DNA of 64,000 bases from Stichopus chloronotus (lineage: Eukaryota; Echinodermata; Holothuroidea; Aspidochirotida; Stichopodidae), in the NCBI GenBank assembly GCA_021234535.1, contig CM037835.1:3100001-3164000 (forward strand), written 5' to 3'. Positions within the stretch are counted from its first letter, which is position 1. The number at the start of each line of letters is the position of its first letter. The notes under the pieces are model-generated. The model did no database searches. It was given only the letters and a program-made list of their open reading frames with translations, and was not told the origin of the DNA. Positions 11,665 through 22,460 of this stretch are shown one piece after another. Both the position numbers and the translations under genes were made by a program.

Positions 11665-12666
11665 ACTACAGAAATAGGCAGGCAGGCACACTCCATGGAA
11701 GAGAAGATTTCCCCCACTAATTATGCTATGAATTGTGACAAACCACAACAATTTTACATCACTGAATTGACGCAATTAATAATGAAAATTTCAATCACAT
11801 CAGTGCATAAGCTGGATTGGGAATTTCCGCATTTCATGATCATAAGCAACGTTCTTGCCTTGCATCTAATTATGAATGCAAGTCCTGCCTGCCACTAGCA
11901 TTTTAAACTCATGATTGGCTGTCAAAAGTCGCCTGAAGTCAAGTCTACAAATCGATCTGCAAACTTGTGCACAATATCTTTCACTTCAAGGCTGTAAATC
12001 ATTTGACACTGAGGTCTTTAGGGCAGGGCGTAGATAGCTGGCTCAACTTGCAACTGTGGAGGTGATCAACAGGTGAAAATTTCCTGTTGAAATAGTACAG
12101 TGACTCACTCGCTTTGAACAACAGTACTATACGATGCACATACGGTGGTGTGCTTGTATCATGAAAGTTAAGTTGTTTGTGTATATAAGAAGCAATGACA
12201 GCAAATTTGTTTGTATTTCTGCAGAAAGTACAACAAAATAAGACAAGTTTCAACGATTTTGTGGGACCACATAATTTGTAAGTATTGTACAGTAATCAGA
12301 TCACGTGACTTAAGAATTTCTAGGCCGCAAATGGTATGTTGACACATGATGGCATCGGCAAAAAGTTGGTGGCCAATTTAGTTGCTGTATAGTACTAATC
12401 TCAAACCCTGCTGAAGCGGCACAAACAAAACTTTTTTCCTTGCCGTTTGATGTTTTTTGTCAATGTTACATGAAGACATCATACAAGTTACTACCACAGT
12501 ATACTGGATAGTGCACAAACCTGTTGTTTTTATCCTGTTCAACAATGCAAAGAACCTCTTGTTTCTAGCTCGTTAAACATGTGGTCAATGCCGGCACTTT
12601 TGAGTATCCCCGCTACTGATGCCCTAAGAATACCGGTACTGATTTTCCTCATACTGCCTAACCCTA

Positions 12667-14215
12667 CCACCTACTGAAATTTCCAGCTGACCAACAGCAT
12701 TCTCCTAGTGCAAATTCATGGAAGAAGAAAAGTTTATCATTGTAACTCTTGAATTGCAAAAAATATCCCCTGTGCAATTTGCAAAGATTCCAATCTGGTA
12801 CAACACTGGCATGACCACTTGACGCTCTAATTAAGTACTGTATCATTTAAGTGTTGTTCTTGAATGTCTTTATTAGACTTGTAAGGAAACATAAGAACTG
12901 TGCTTACCAGCTTTACTTTGAGATCAATCTCATCCTCTCTCATTTCACTCTTTACACCTAGCGTATATTGTGATCAGCAATAGGGCCTAATCATACTTTT
13001 GTTTTGTGATCACTGACTTGGACACTGTGTGTGTCCAACTAGGCCTAACTGTAGTCACAGTGAGTCACATTAAGTGACAGTTACACACACAGCCTGCACA
13101 GGTCAGCCTACCCCACTATCTCACACAACAAATGCTCGAAGCTACCTAGATGTGTGTGCTATTCCTATTTACACTGAGGCCTACATTCTTTCCAAGTTAG
13201 CGTTAGTTGAAACTAGCCAAAGCGTAGTAACACTAACAAGTTAAACATCAACTTGATCAAGTAACAATTCAGTTAGACTTAGAGCTAGGCTAACTAGCCT
13301 AACGTTAGGTCTAACCATAAGACTGTAAATTCTACGTTTCACTTTCACAAAACATAATGATTCCCAGGAGTCTGACAGCATTGTCGTGCAAAACAAATGT
13401 ATTTTGAGGATGGATTATTTACCAGTAACTCCACAGGACCCAAACAACACAAGCAGTTACGAGTCACGGATCAACGCATAGCCTTGGCTCATGCTAGTGA
13501 ACATGAAACTCCAAACAAGAGGCCCATATCGGTAGCGCCTTCAATTTTATTATTTGAACAACTTGATCAAGTTCAGTCTTTCGCGGGTTTACTTTTCAGA
13601 GTGACCTTTAACCCAATCAGGCACTGAATTTAACTCGATATAAACAATTCACCAATCACAAGCACACTATCACATGTCTCATGAATAGGCAGTTCCTGTT
13701 GAATTCATTCATAAGTGAGGCAAGTGCTATCACCTTCAACTGAGATTTTTTTTTCGTGGGCCCCAACCAGGTAAACTGTTCCAAATATCAGGATAAAGTA
13801 TACTTCGAATTTGCAAACTTACAATCCAGAGACCAAATCTGTTGGGGTCCAGTGGGCGAAGCTGCTGGGAGACATGAGGTTTTAGCGAGCTAAACGAGTG
13901 GGGTCAAGGGGTCCGTTTTAAAGCAATAAAATCTGAGAGAATAAAATGGGAAAGAGAGTAATTGAGAAGAAAATGAGGGATAATGAAAGAAAATGGGATC
14001 AAAACAGCAAAATGCAGAAGCAAAATGCTAAAGGGGGAACATTGGCAGTAAGTAGGCTACCGCCTGAACCGGTGCAGCCTCATAATACCGTCTCAGCCAT
14101 GATGCAGCCTCGTGAAGCCTCAAAATCCGTCTCAACAATGATTCCTTCTCAGTCCGTCTTAAAAAAAAAAACACAAGACTGGTCAGATCTTCTAGCTTTT
14201 TCCTACTGTACTCAC
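12667..14215. other. non-coding stretch before the candidate HAT1 5' end
   Basis: No recognisable gene. 13380-13640 and 13940-14230 have modest open frames with no family resemblance. Confidence 0.5.
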
Positions 14216-14240
14216 CGTACCCAGCCTTGAGATAGATCAT
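14216..14240 (-). CDS. candidate HAT1 first coding mini-exon (uncertain)
   Basis: On the minus strand an ATG at 14240 starts ATG-ATC-TAT-CTC-AAG-GCT-GGG-TAC-G and runs straight into a strong GTGAGT donor at 14215. The one-base overhang fits the acceptor at 4288, giving MIYLKAGYDAEILKAELAEF, about the right N-terminal length for HAT1. It would need a 9.9-kb first intron. The peptide itself is not conserved enough to prove the link, and the alternative ATG at 4312 needs no extra exon. The sequence just upstream also ends in TTGCAG, so the 25 bases might instead be part of an internal exon or of no exon. Confidence 0.35.
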
Positions 14241-14515
14241 GTCTGCAATTTGAAAAGAAGATCTATGAAAAATTGTTACACTATAAGTTAATTTCCAGCA
14301 AATGTCTCCACGGAGACTGTCGGAATTAATCGTCAGCGAAATTTCGGGAAAAACAAATGTTTCGCCGCTTATGCAGAGAGTGAACGGGAACATAATGTAG
14401 TCTTAAGTGCAATTACCAGGGGCGGTCTCGCAGGATCCAATAACTAGAGGAGACACTTACGTACGTCATTGATATTGAATATCAGGCACCTACCAGGCAA
14501 ACTTGGTTTTACCGA

Positions 14516-14532
14516 CCCCCCCCCCCCCCCCC
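14516..14532 (+). repeat. homopolymer of 17 C
   Basis: Longest of eight C/G runs of 11 or more bases in the window. Confidence 0.95.
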
Positions 14533-14712
14533 TCTGCCCACCACGAAACGGCACTTACGCCTGCCTGGGCAGCAAGGAGTGCAAGTCATTCCGCCATATG
14601 TACTTTCTGCCATAGAAAATGTGGTCGAAAGAGAACATAACTCATTCCGTGATTTCTCTGGCGAAATGGACTGCCTCGAATGTATTAATCAGAATGATAG
14701 GGTGGCTTAGTT

Positions 14713-17700
14713 TAGTTTAGTTTAAAAAAGGATCAGGAGGGACAATTAAGTCCCCATCAAGGACCCTGAAAAAAAGATACAAAAATCAAATCCGGTCACA
14801 AAGCCTAAAGTACTTGTCCAGTGCATTCTTAAACCCATTTACACTACTTGCAATCACTACGTCCTCAGGCAACCCATTCCACTCATTCACTACCCACTGA
14901 GAAAAGAAGTAACGACGAATATTGATCCTACTTTGAACCTTCTGGAGTTTCAGACAATGACCTCTTGTAATTTTACTATTAGCAAACTTGAAAAAATCAG
15001 AAAATGATAAATTATCAAATCCATGAACAATTTTATATACTTGTATCAAATCCCCACGTAATCTTCTCAGCTCGAGTGAAGTGAGATTTAAGAGACGTAA
15101 CCTGCTGTTATAGGGGACACCCTTGAAAGCCCTAATCAATCTAGTAGCCCTGCCCTGGACTTTCTCAAGTAACTTCTTATCTTTAGAAAACTATGGGTTC
15201 CAAGTTTGAACAGCATACTCTAAATGAGGTCTAACCAACTGCTTATAGAGTCTAACAACAATGTCTTGCTTAGGGAAACTAAAATTTCTCTTAATCATAC
15301 CTAAAATCCTATTTGCTTTTTTAGCTGCCTCAACACACTGCTTAGCTGGCTGTAAAGAATTATAAACACCTAAGTCCCTTTCAACAGAAACCTCTTACAG
15401 TGACTGTCCATTTAAAGTGTACGAATACCTAGGATTATTATTGCCAATATGCATTACCTTGCATTTATCAATACTGAACAGCATTTGCCACTCCTTAGTA
15501 CAAGTGAAAACCCTGTCTAAATCCTTCTGAAAACTTTTTGAATCACCTTCAGAGGAAACCGCAGAATACAATTTGGTGTCATCACCAAACTTCTTGGCTC
15601 TACACACAATATCAGCATCAATGTCATTAACGAAAGCAATAAACAGGAGAGGACCCAACACAGACCCCTGGGGCACCCCACTAGTAACCTCCTGCCAAGA
15701 AGAAGCGCAACCATTTAAGACCACCCTCTGTTTCCTATTACATAACCAATTCTGAATCCAGGTCAGTAAATTACCACAGATACCCACACCCTTTAATTTA
15801 AGCAAAAGACCCTGGTGGGGAACCTTATCAAAAGTTTTCTGAAAATCCAGTAAAACAACATCAACATACTTCTACCTATCCAATGAACGTAGTAAGGTCT
15901 TCCATGAACTCTAAAATATTGGTGAGGCACGACCTTTTCTGACAAAAGCCATGTTGAGACATTCTGATTAAAGAACTACGGAAGAAACTAACTATAGACT
16001 TTTTAACAACAGATTCCATGACCTTACAAACAACACTATAAGCTAGTAAGACTGACAGGCCTGTAATTACTTGGCTGTGACTTATTTCCCTTCTTAAAAA
16101 TTGGGGTGATGTTAGCACACCTCCAGTCCTCAGGAACATAACCTTCAATCATAAATTTATTAAAGACCAGTGACAGTGGAACACAGAAATGGTGAGCAAA
16201 TGACTTCAACAAAATTGGATAGATTGCATCCGGGCCAGGGGCTTTACGAATATTGAGAGAAAGCAACTCTTTTAGAACTATCTCACTAGAAAATAAGACA
16301 GAGTCCAAATTTGGGAAAACACTTTTTCAATGGCACTAGGCAGATTTGACAAATCTTCTTGTGTAAAAACTGACACAAAATAATTGTTAAACAGTTTTGC
16401 AAGATCTTCACTGTCAGTAACTACATTGTCTGCATTAGGATCCCTAAGAGAAACAATACTTTCATTAACCTTCTGCTTAGACCTAACATAAGAAAAGAAT
16501 GCCTTCGGGTTGTCCTTAATATTATCAGCTCTACTCTGCTCGAAATTCAGTTTAGCTTTAGAGATTAACCCTTTCACTTTAAGTTGGTGAATGTTAAACT
16601 TATTAAGGTCAGAAACAGAGTTACTCATCCTATAACGCCTCCACATTTTCCGCTTTTGTCTAATGGCACACCTGACTTCTTTAGAAATCCACGAAGGCCT
16701 ACAACTTTTACGACACCGAAACTTCCACGGAACATGATGATTCATAACATACTTCAATATATCAGCTATAAAGTCCCAAGATTCTGAGGCACTTTTGCCA
16801 CTCATTCCATTTACCCAGTCTGTACCTTTCATTAAATTATCAATTGCTACAGTATCTGCTTTAGAAAAATCCGGGATCCTTTCCCTACTTATAGAATTGA
16901 ACCCCTCACAGACAACATCAAAGGCTACAACGTCATGGTCACTTTTACCTAGTTTACCTAGACTCTCAAAATTGTCAGCAACATTAGGATCAGCTGGGAA
17001 AACAAGATCAAGAATATTATCAACCCTAGTAGGAAAAGAATCATGCTGGTGCAAAAAAACAGTCCTGAACTGAACAACCTCAAGAAAATCAGTGCCATTA
17101 CTACCACTTAATTCCTCAGTTCAATCAATGTATGGAAAATTGAAGTCACCCATGATAATAACTTCACCTTTAGCAGCTTTCCTAATTGAGTTAAATAACA
17201 AATCATTTTCTTTCCCACTATCTGGAGAGCGATAAACTAAACCAATTGTGACAACTAAACCAGCAGCCTTGTTAGAGTTATTTAAAGTTAACTCGCACCA
17301 CACAGAGTTCACAAAGGATCCTTGCAGCTCTGGTTTCTCAACACTAACAATATTATCTCTGACATACAACAAGACCCACCCCCCCCCCCCCACCAAACCC
17401 CTTTTTGGTATCAACCCTATCTTGACGATAAACCGCATACCCAGGATAAGAAACCTCAGCACTGTCAATATCATCTCTTAACCAAGACTCAGTTACATCA
17501 AATATATCTGGCTTCATCTCCTCAAGAAGTACGGCAAATTCATCCAAGTTATTACAAATACTCCTATACCATTAGAAAAGATAATCTTTAACTTATCCCT
17601 GGAACTCATAGCCTTAGATCCCTTCTTAACTCTAATTAGTTTATTGGTATTATTGTAACCCTTGTACTTAGAATGCCTATTGGTTGGGCCAAGATTATCC

Positions 17701-17770
17701 TTGCTACGATTATCCTCAGTCCTCATCGCCCCCAAATTTAGTTTAGACACATCTGCTCAACAGTTAAGTT
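14713..17770 (-). mobile_element. decayed CR1/L2-type non-LTR retrotransposon, nearly full ORF2
   Basis: Reading from 17750 down to 14786, broken frames give an apurinic endonuclease (TESWL, LVYRSPDSG, GDFNFPYID, LGKSDHDVV) and then a reverse transcriptase (RKAPGPDAIYPILL, SNYRPVSLTSL, GVPQGSVLGPLLF, FGDDTKLY). A conserved C-terminal region ([18 protein letters not shown]) follows. The 3' end has a short conserved untranslated segment and a (TAAAC)n tail at 14713-14730. The frame shifts or stops near 17383 (C run), 17121, 16300, 16060, 15875 and 15390, so it is inactive. The catalytic box reads F-G-D-D, where the copy in intron 15 has F-A-D-D. The 5' limit is approximate. Confidence 0.9.
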
Positions 17771-17778
17771 TACCGGGG

Positions 17779-18507
17779 ACATCCCTATGTTCCGACATCT
17801 CTATGTTTCGACAGCCCTATTCCGACGTCTCTATGTTTCGACAACCCTATATTTCGACGTTTCAATATTCCGACATCTCTATGTTTCGACGTCTCTATAT
17901 TCGGACAAAAGTTTACTCTGGCGCCGAAGAAAATGTACATTGGAGCCGAGAAAAACGTACTTAGACGTCGGAACAGTACATTTTCTACCGACGCCAAAGT
18001 GCACGTTGTTTTCTGCGTCAAAATGCATTTTTAGGGAATCAAAGTACATTGTTTACCTGCGCCAAAGTACGTATGAATCGTTTCCAAAGTACACTTTAAT
18101 CGGCGCCATAATACATTTTTGATTCGGCGCCAAAGTAGTAAAGTACCCTTTTCACCGGCGCCAATGCTCATTTTAACGGCGCCAAAGTACAATTTTTGGC
18201 CGCGCCAAAGTACACTCTTCATCGGGGCCAAAGCGCTAATGTACATTTGGCGCCAATATACACTTCTTATCGGCGCCAAAGTAAATCGTTTGCGGAAGCA
18301 TAGAGATATCGGAACATAGAGATGTTGGAACATAGAGAAGTCGGTATATATAGAGTTGTCGGTATATTGAGATGTCGAAATACAGATACGTAAATGAAGT
18401 CTCTATATTCCGACGTCTCTATGTTCCGACAAAAAATGTTCTTTGGTGCCGATTTGTCGGAACGTAGAGATGTCGGAACATAGAGATGTCAGAACATAGA
18501 GATGTAA
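17779..18507. repeat. satellite-like array: inverted arms of ~16-bp units around a GGCGCC-rich core
   Basis: The left arm (17779-17903) repeats words like CCGACATCTCTATGTTTCGA. The right side (18296-18390, 18456-18507) repeats the opposite strand, TCGGAACATAGAGATG, with a forward patch at 18402-18430. Between them (17919-18290) about eleven copies of [GC]GGCGCCAAAGTAYA-type words occur, many with the palindrome GGCGCC. No gene or known repeat family is recognised. Confidence 0.85.
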
Positions 18508-18607
18508 CCAAACAAATGTAAATGAAAATTCCGAACACAAGCTACTCAACCCATTATTCAAAATTTTTAACTTATTGGATGGGACCCTGTCATCAAATCT
18601 TGGTAAC

Positions 18608-18720
18608 AAACCACAACACACGTGGTAAATAGCCTACAGGAACAGGGCAGTGAATGAAATATTAAACCACAACACGCTTGGCAAAAAGCCTACAGGAACA
18701 GGGCAGTGAATGAAAAATTA
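18608..18720 (+). repeat. 56-bp direct repeat, two copies
   Basis: AAACCACAACAC..GCCTACAGGAACAGGGCAGTGAATGAAA occurs at 18608 and 18664. Confidence 0.92.
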
Positions 18721-20993
18721 AAGGTTTGTAGGATACATCAGTATTTCCCACGGTTGAATGAAACAAACTGAATTGGATCTTTTTGTATTCACGTTAGGCC
18801 TGCAGGAGGATGGGGGGGGGGGGGGAGTTCTTAAAGAGAACCACGTGGTTACTAGCACAGTTGTACATTGAGAGGTGCTTAGGTTTTAGCGTAATGTGGT
18901 TTTAGTATGGCATATATTTAAGTTATTTTTCTTTGTTTTTTTTCTGTATTGATGGCATTTTAACCATTAAACTTACCATGAGTGAGAAAATACTACGAAT
19001 GGAATAGTCAAATAGCAGGATACATTTCAAATAAAAAGAAGTTTTTAAAATATGTATACGCACGTTATAATATCTATGGGGGACTCGCAGATGTGCTTTA
19101 TAATTTGATGAACTTGATTTGCTGATGTTGCAATGAAAAGTCAGAAGTAAAAAATACTCGTTTTCGTGTGGATATTTTATAAGTTTTGAAGGTAGGCCTA
19201 TGCGTTGTGATAAGCAGATGTAGGCCTTCAAACTGAACGAAAATAAGCTAATAACCACCCTCGTCTTTTGATCGATAGCTGTAAATGTTCAACTTGAAGA
19301 TGTTGGTCCAAGACCTATAGCCTAGCTATAGGGCTCCAAGTGGTAACATATTCCCGCGCGTCCGTCACTTTCCCTGAACTAACGGCGGGAATTTTAGCTT
19401 TCAAATATTTTGCATTTTGCTTCCAAGCATAAATAGGAAACCAATCGAAGACTAAACCTTAAAAAGAGAGAGAAAAAAGTATTCATTACCGTTTTTTTTA
19501 TATGTTTTGTCTGGGAATTAAGGTAAACCTAGGCGGCCAGTGGCGGTAGATATGACATGATGGTAGAACAATATAGAGCTTTTCTCAGCAGATCGGCATA
19601 AACAATTGACTGTCACAACATCAAGGAAATAGGACAGACAGGACATATCAAGGGAACATTATTGTGCTGCCGTCAAGTGCGGTTTCCTGATTGATCTATC
19701 CCCTTTCAAAGAATGAAAAAAAAAAAAAATTCTGTATGGTTGGATGAATGTGGTGAACTGATGTACACAATTTGAAAATGGGTATGTCTGCACTTGGTAT
19801 GGATCAGTGATTGACTATAGTGTATAGCGCCTAAGTTGGAATGTATACCTTTCAGTATACTGACTATAGTGTAATGTGCCACTATTTGTAAACCAACAAA
19901 GTAAAAGACAAATAAATTTAACTGACTACGATGCAATTCCATGGTTAAATATGTAGACTAACATTGTCAGTTTAAACATGGAGGCATCAAACTTCCACAA
20001 ACTTTCTTGACCAAAGTGTATTATTTCTTCAAACATCAAACTCAATCAGACTCCAAAGTTGATGCACCCCCGAAAAACAGCCGCTAGTCTGGCTTTTGGA
20101 CTGGTTGAGATAAAGTACAAGAATCATCAATCATGCATTTTCTTTGTTCACATACTTTGCAAATATCAGAGGGCTGAGGGTACGTTTGAACATGTATAGT
20201 TAAAACAAATAAACAGTATCAATTAAAGGAAGAACAAGCAAACTCACTGTTAAAATGGTTATTTTTATTCCTCCTTGTACTTCAATATCAATTTACAATA
20301 AAATACTTTGTTAACTCATTGCATTGTCCAGCTATCTTCAACTCTGTAAACTTAGTTACCAACTGCCCTACTGAAATATTTCAATGTTCACAGTGCACTA
20401 CTTACCACTGCCCGATTCTAGTAACTTTGTTACAGTACATCGGCTACACGATATGTACCCCTCAGCACCCCAGTAATTCTCCTTTTTTTCTATTTTCCCA
20501 ATACCCAGTGATCTTGAAGCATTCAGAGATGTTGATCTCACACCATATTGTTGATGTTCTAACTTTAAATTCAAGTATACAACTATTATACATACTGCTC
20601 CATTTGCTATACTAAACTAGACCTACAAATGAGTATGGCTAAATCAACCATAAGTTCCGTAACCTTGACGAACACCTCCTGCTTCCATTAAAAACACTCA
20701 ATGCAAATACACAGTGAATTATTTCTGAAGACATTTCTGGCGTTTACATTCAACGTATACATTTCTAACTCTCAAACCTAAGATAAAATTGCCATATTTA
20801 TCTGCATCCTATATGTTACAAATCAACTCTCCCAAAGGAACTATATTTCCCAGACATTTTTACTCTTTCCAGCAGGATCTTCCACCATAGGTTTAGGCGT
20901 TTCCACCATGGCACAGCCATGGCGGAAAGGCTTATAGGGCTATGTCGGAATATCCTGGCCGCCTTTCCCCACCCCCATACCAATGAATGTTCC
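18721..20993. other. intergenic stretch, no gene
   Basis: Includes a run of 14 G at 18812-18825. No coding family is recognised on either strand. Confidence 0.5.
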
Positions 20994-21346
20994 TTAAAGG
21001 GAAATAGGGCGTTTGTTTTACAGAAAACAACCATAGATTTAAAATCAGTTTTTGTAAAGGTAGAATGACAGATTATTCAAAATAAGGAAGGACCGTAGTT
21101 TTCTTTTCAAGAAATAAGTTTCTCATAGATAGAAATTCAGTTATTTGTTGCTCAACAATAATTTGTTCACCCAAACTTTTCAAAATTCAAATGATGCATC
21201 TTGCGTTACTCACCACATGCATAACGCTTTCAGGAGGTGAAACTCTTGCATATGTTCATTGGTGAGACTGAATGGTTTAATAATGATTGAAGCTATTTTC
21301 TTCGTATGCCATGTTGGTATATTCTAAATGCCCTATTTCCCTTTAA
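20994..21346. mobile_element. TTAA-flanked MITE, copy 1
   Basis: The 353-bp element starts TTAAAGGGAAATAGGGC and ends GCCCTATTTCCCTTTAA, a perfect 17-bp inverted repeat whose outer four bases form the TTAA target. A second copy is at 27983-28528. TTAA targets are used by piggyBac-type and Kolobok-type transposases. The AGGG ends are not the usual piggyBac CCC, so the superfamily is open. Confidence 0.85.
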
Positions 21347-21999
21347 ATACCTTTTCAGGTAACCTGGTCACAACAGTGCCACAGCCAGGGGATATCCTTA
21401 AGTTAAATGGGGGGGGGGGGACTGGGGTCTCAAGAAGCAAGTCAAATCTATTAAATTTTCTCCCATTGACTTTGCACGTAAAATAATTTCGTATACCCTG
21501 TTTAACATCTCTGAAAGTTTGGGGGTGGCGGGGTTTTCGTTGCCCTGTGGGGATCGGAAACTTTTTGTCACTCTGGTGCATATCGGACTTTTTTGAAGAG
21601 TTGTATACGTGGAAAGTCAATGGACACCCTGAACTTCATGAAAAAGAAAACGTTGTATATTGTGTGCAACGCCTTTGGAGGGGGGACAAGCAAACCCTTC
21701 CTAGAAGACCTCCCCCCCCCCCCCCGGGTTCTATTCATGCACGATAACTGGCAAGTTGTTTCCTCAAACATCCCCGCTTTTCAGTTCTGCGGTACTCTGT
21801 TTCAAGTAATCACTGATATATGTCAGTGCATAACCTCAAATTTCAGGGTGCCCTTACTTGCAAATCGAGGGCAGCCTTTTCGATCATGCATACACCATGT
21901 TTGTGAACTTCTCGCTATGTTATGTTATGTGTTATGATGAAGGTATGGTCGAGTTAGCTAGCTAGATCCGTCGTCTGATGTCAGAAATCCAACACGATC
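21347..21999. other. intergenic stretch, no gene
   Basis: Contains a run of 12 G (21409-21420) and one of 14 C (21712-21725). Open frames across it are low-complexity. Confidence 0.5.
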
Positions 22000-22397
22000 C
22001 ATACGTTTCTGTGACCGAGTGAGTGAGGCTGACAGAGTGATACTGAGTGACAGTGACACGGGGCAGACAAGGCCGAGGCTACAAGTACAACTCAGTGTTC
22101 TTTTGTTGATCAAGGTCCAGCAACAGATAAACCAATCGACGATCCTACCTCAAAGTCATCCCAAAATGTCAAAGAAACGAACTTGTATTTGGCTTCCACG
22201 ATCCACAGTTTGAAACGCCACTGTGACTATAGTGAGGGGCCTAGCCTGAGTTAGGCCTAGCCCCAACTTATCCGTGGTTAAGCAAAGTTTAACGTTAGCC
22301 TGCTGAAGTTAAATGACTTAAGAGTTAGACCGCACCTAGTCAAGACTCGTCATAATTTTGGTCAGATATTGAAATTCATCTAATGCTAATCTTGGAA
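22000..22397 (+). promoter_or_regulatory. probable aralar 5' flank and leader
   Basis: The stretch before the ATG is richer in CpG than its surroundings (for example around 22000-22020, 22136-22205 and 22434-22450). No TATA box stands out. A short upstream frame starts at an ATG at 22166 and stops at 22213, which could act as a uORF if transcribed. The transcription start cannot be placed from sequence. Confidence 0.3.
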
Positions 22398-22460
22398 ATG
22401 GCATCCAATATGGTCGGCTTAAAACGAGCGTCTTGTGATCCACGGGCCCCAGTGTCACGG
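22398..22460 (+). CDS. SLC25A12/SLC25A13 (aralar): aralar exon 1 (start codon)
   Basis: ATG at 22398 (G at -3, G at +4) opens 21 codons, [20 protein letters not shown] plus R, ending exactly before a GTAAGC donor in phase 0. That is the phase needed by exon 2. In human genes exon 1 is also a short phase-0 start exon. An in-frame stop lies at 22353; other in-frame ATGs are at 22383 (weak context) and 22410. The peptide is longer than the human one (about 5 residues) and not conserved, so the call rests on phase, donor quality and a CpG-richer setting. A transcript end would decide it. Confidence 0.6.

Larger units (their letters stand above)
9981..12666. mobile_element. possible DNA transposon with TAGGGTTGGGCGGTAT-type inverted ends
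   Basis: The left end TAGGGTTGGGCGGTAT (9981-9996) is mirrored at the right end, whose reverse complement is TAGGGTTAGGCAGTAT (14 of 16 match). Both subterminal parts are rich in GGTACC/CCGGTA words. Some hAT elements have a similar TAGGG..GGGCG terminus. No target-site duplication or transposase is visible. The 2.7-kb interior contains other insertions, so it may be two separate ends. Confidence 0.4.

Noticed and set aside
14028..14393. 121-residue minus-strand open frame overlapping the HAT1 mini-exon candidate
   Set aside because: No conserved motif. The frame is probably open by chance, although the mini-exon inside it is kept as a weak candidate.
17787..18333. Overlapping open frames on both strands
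   Set aside because: They come from the inverted short-unit array; both strands give similar periodic peptides.
20816..21034. Minus-strand open frame with WWKRLNLWWK
   Set aside because: It overlaps the end of the TTAA-flanked MITE and has no family resemblance.
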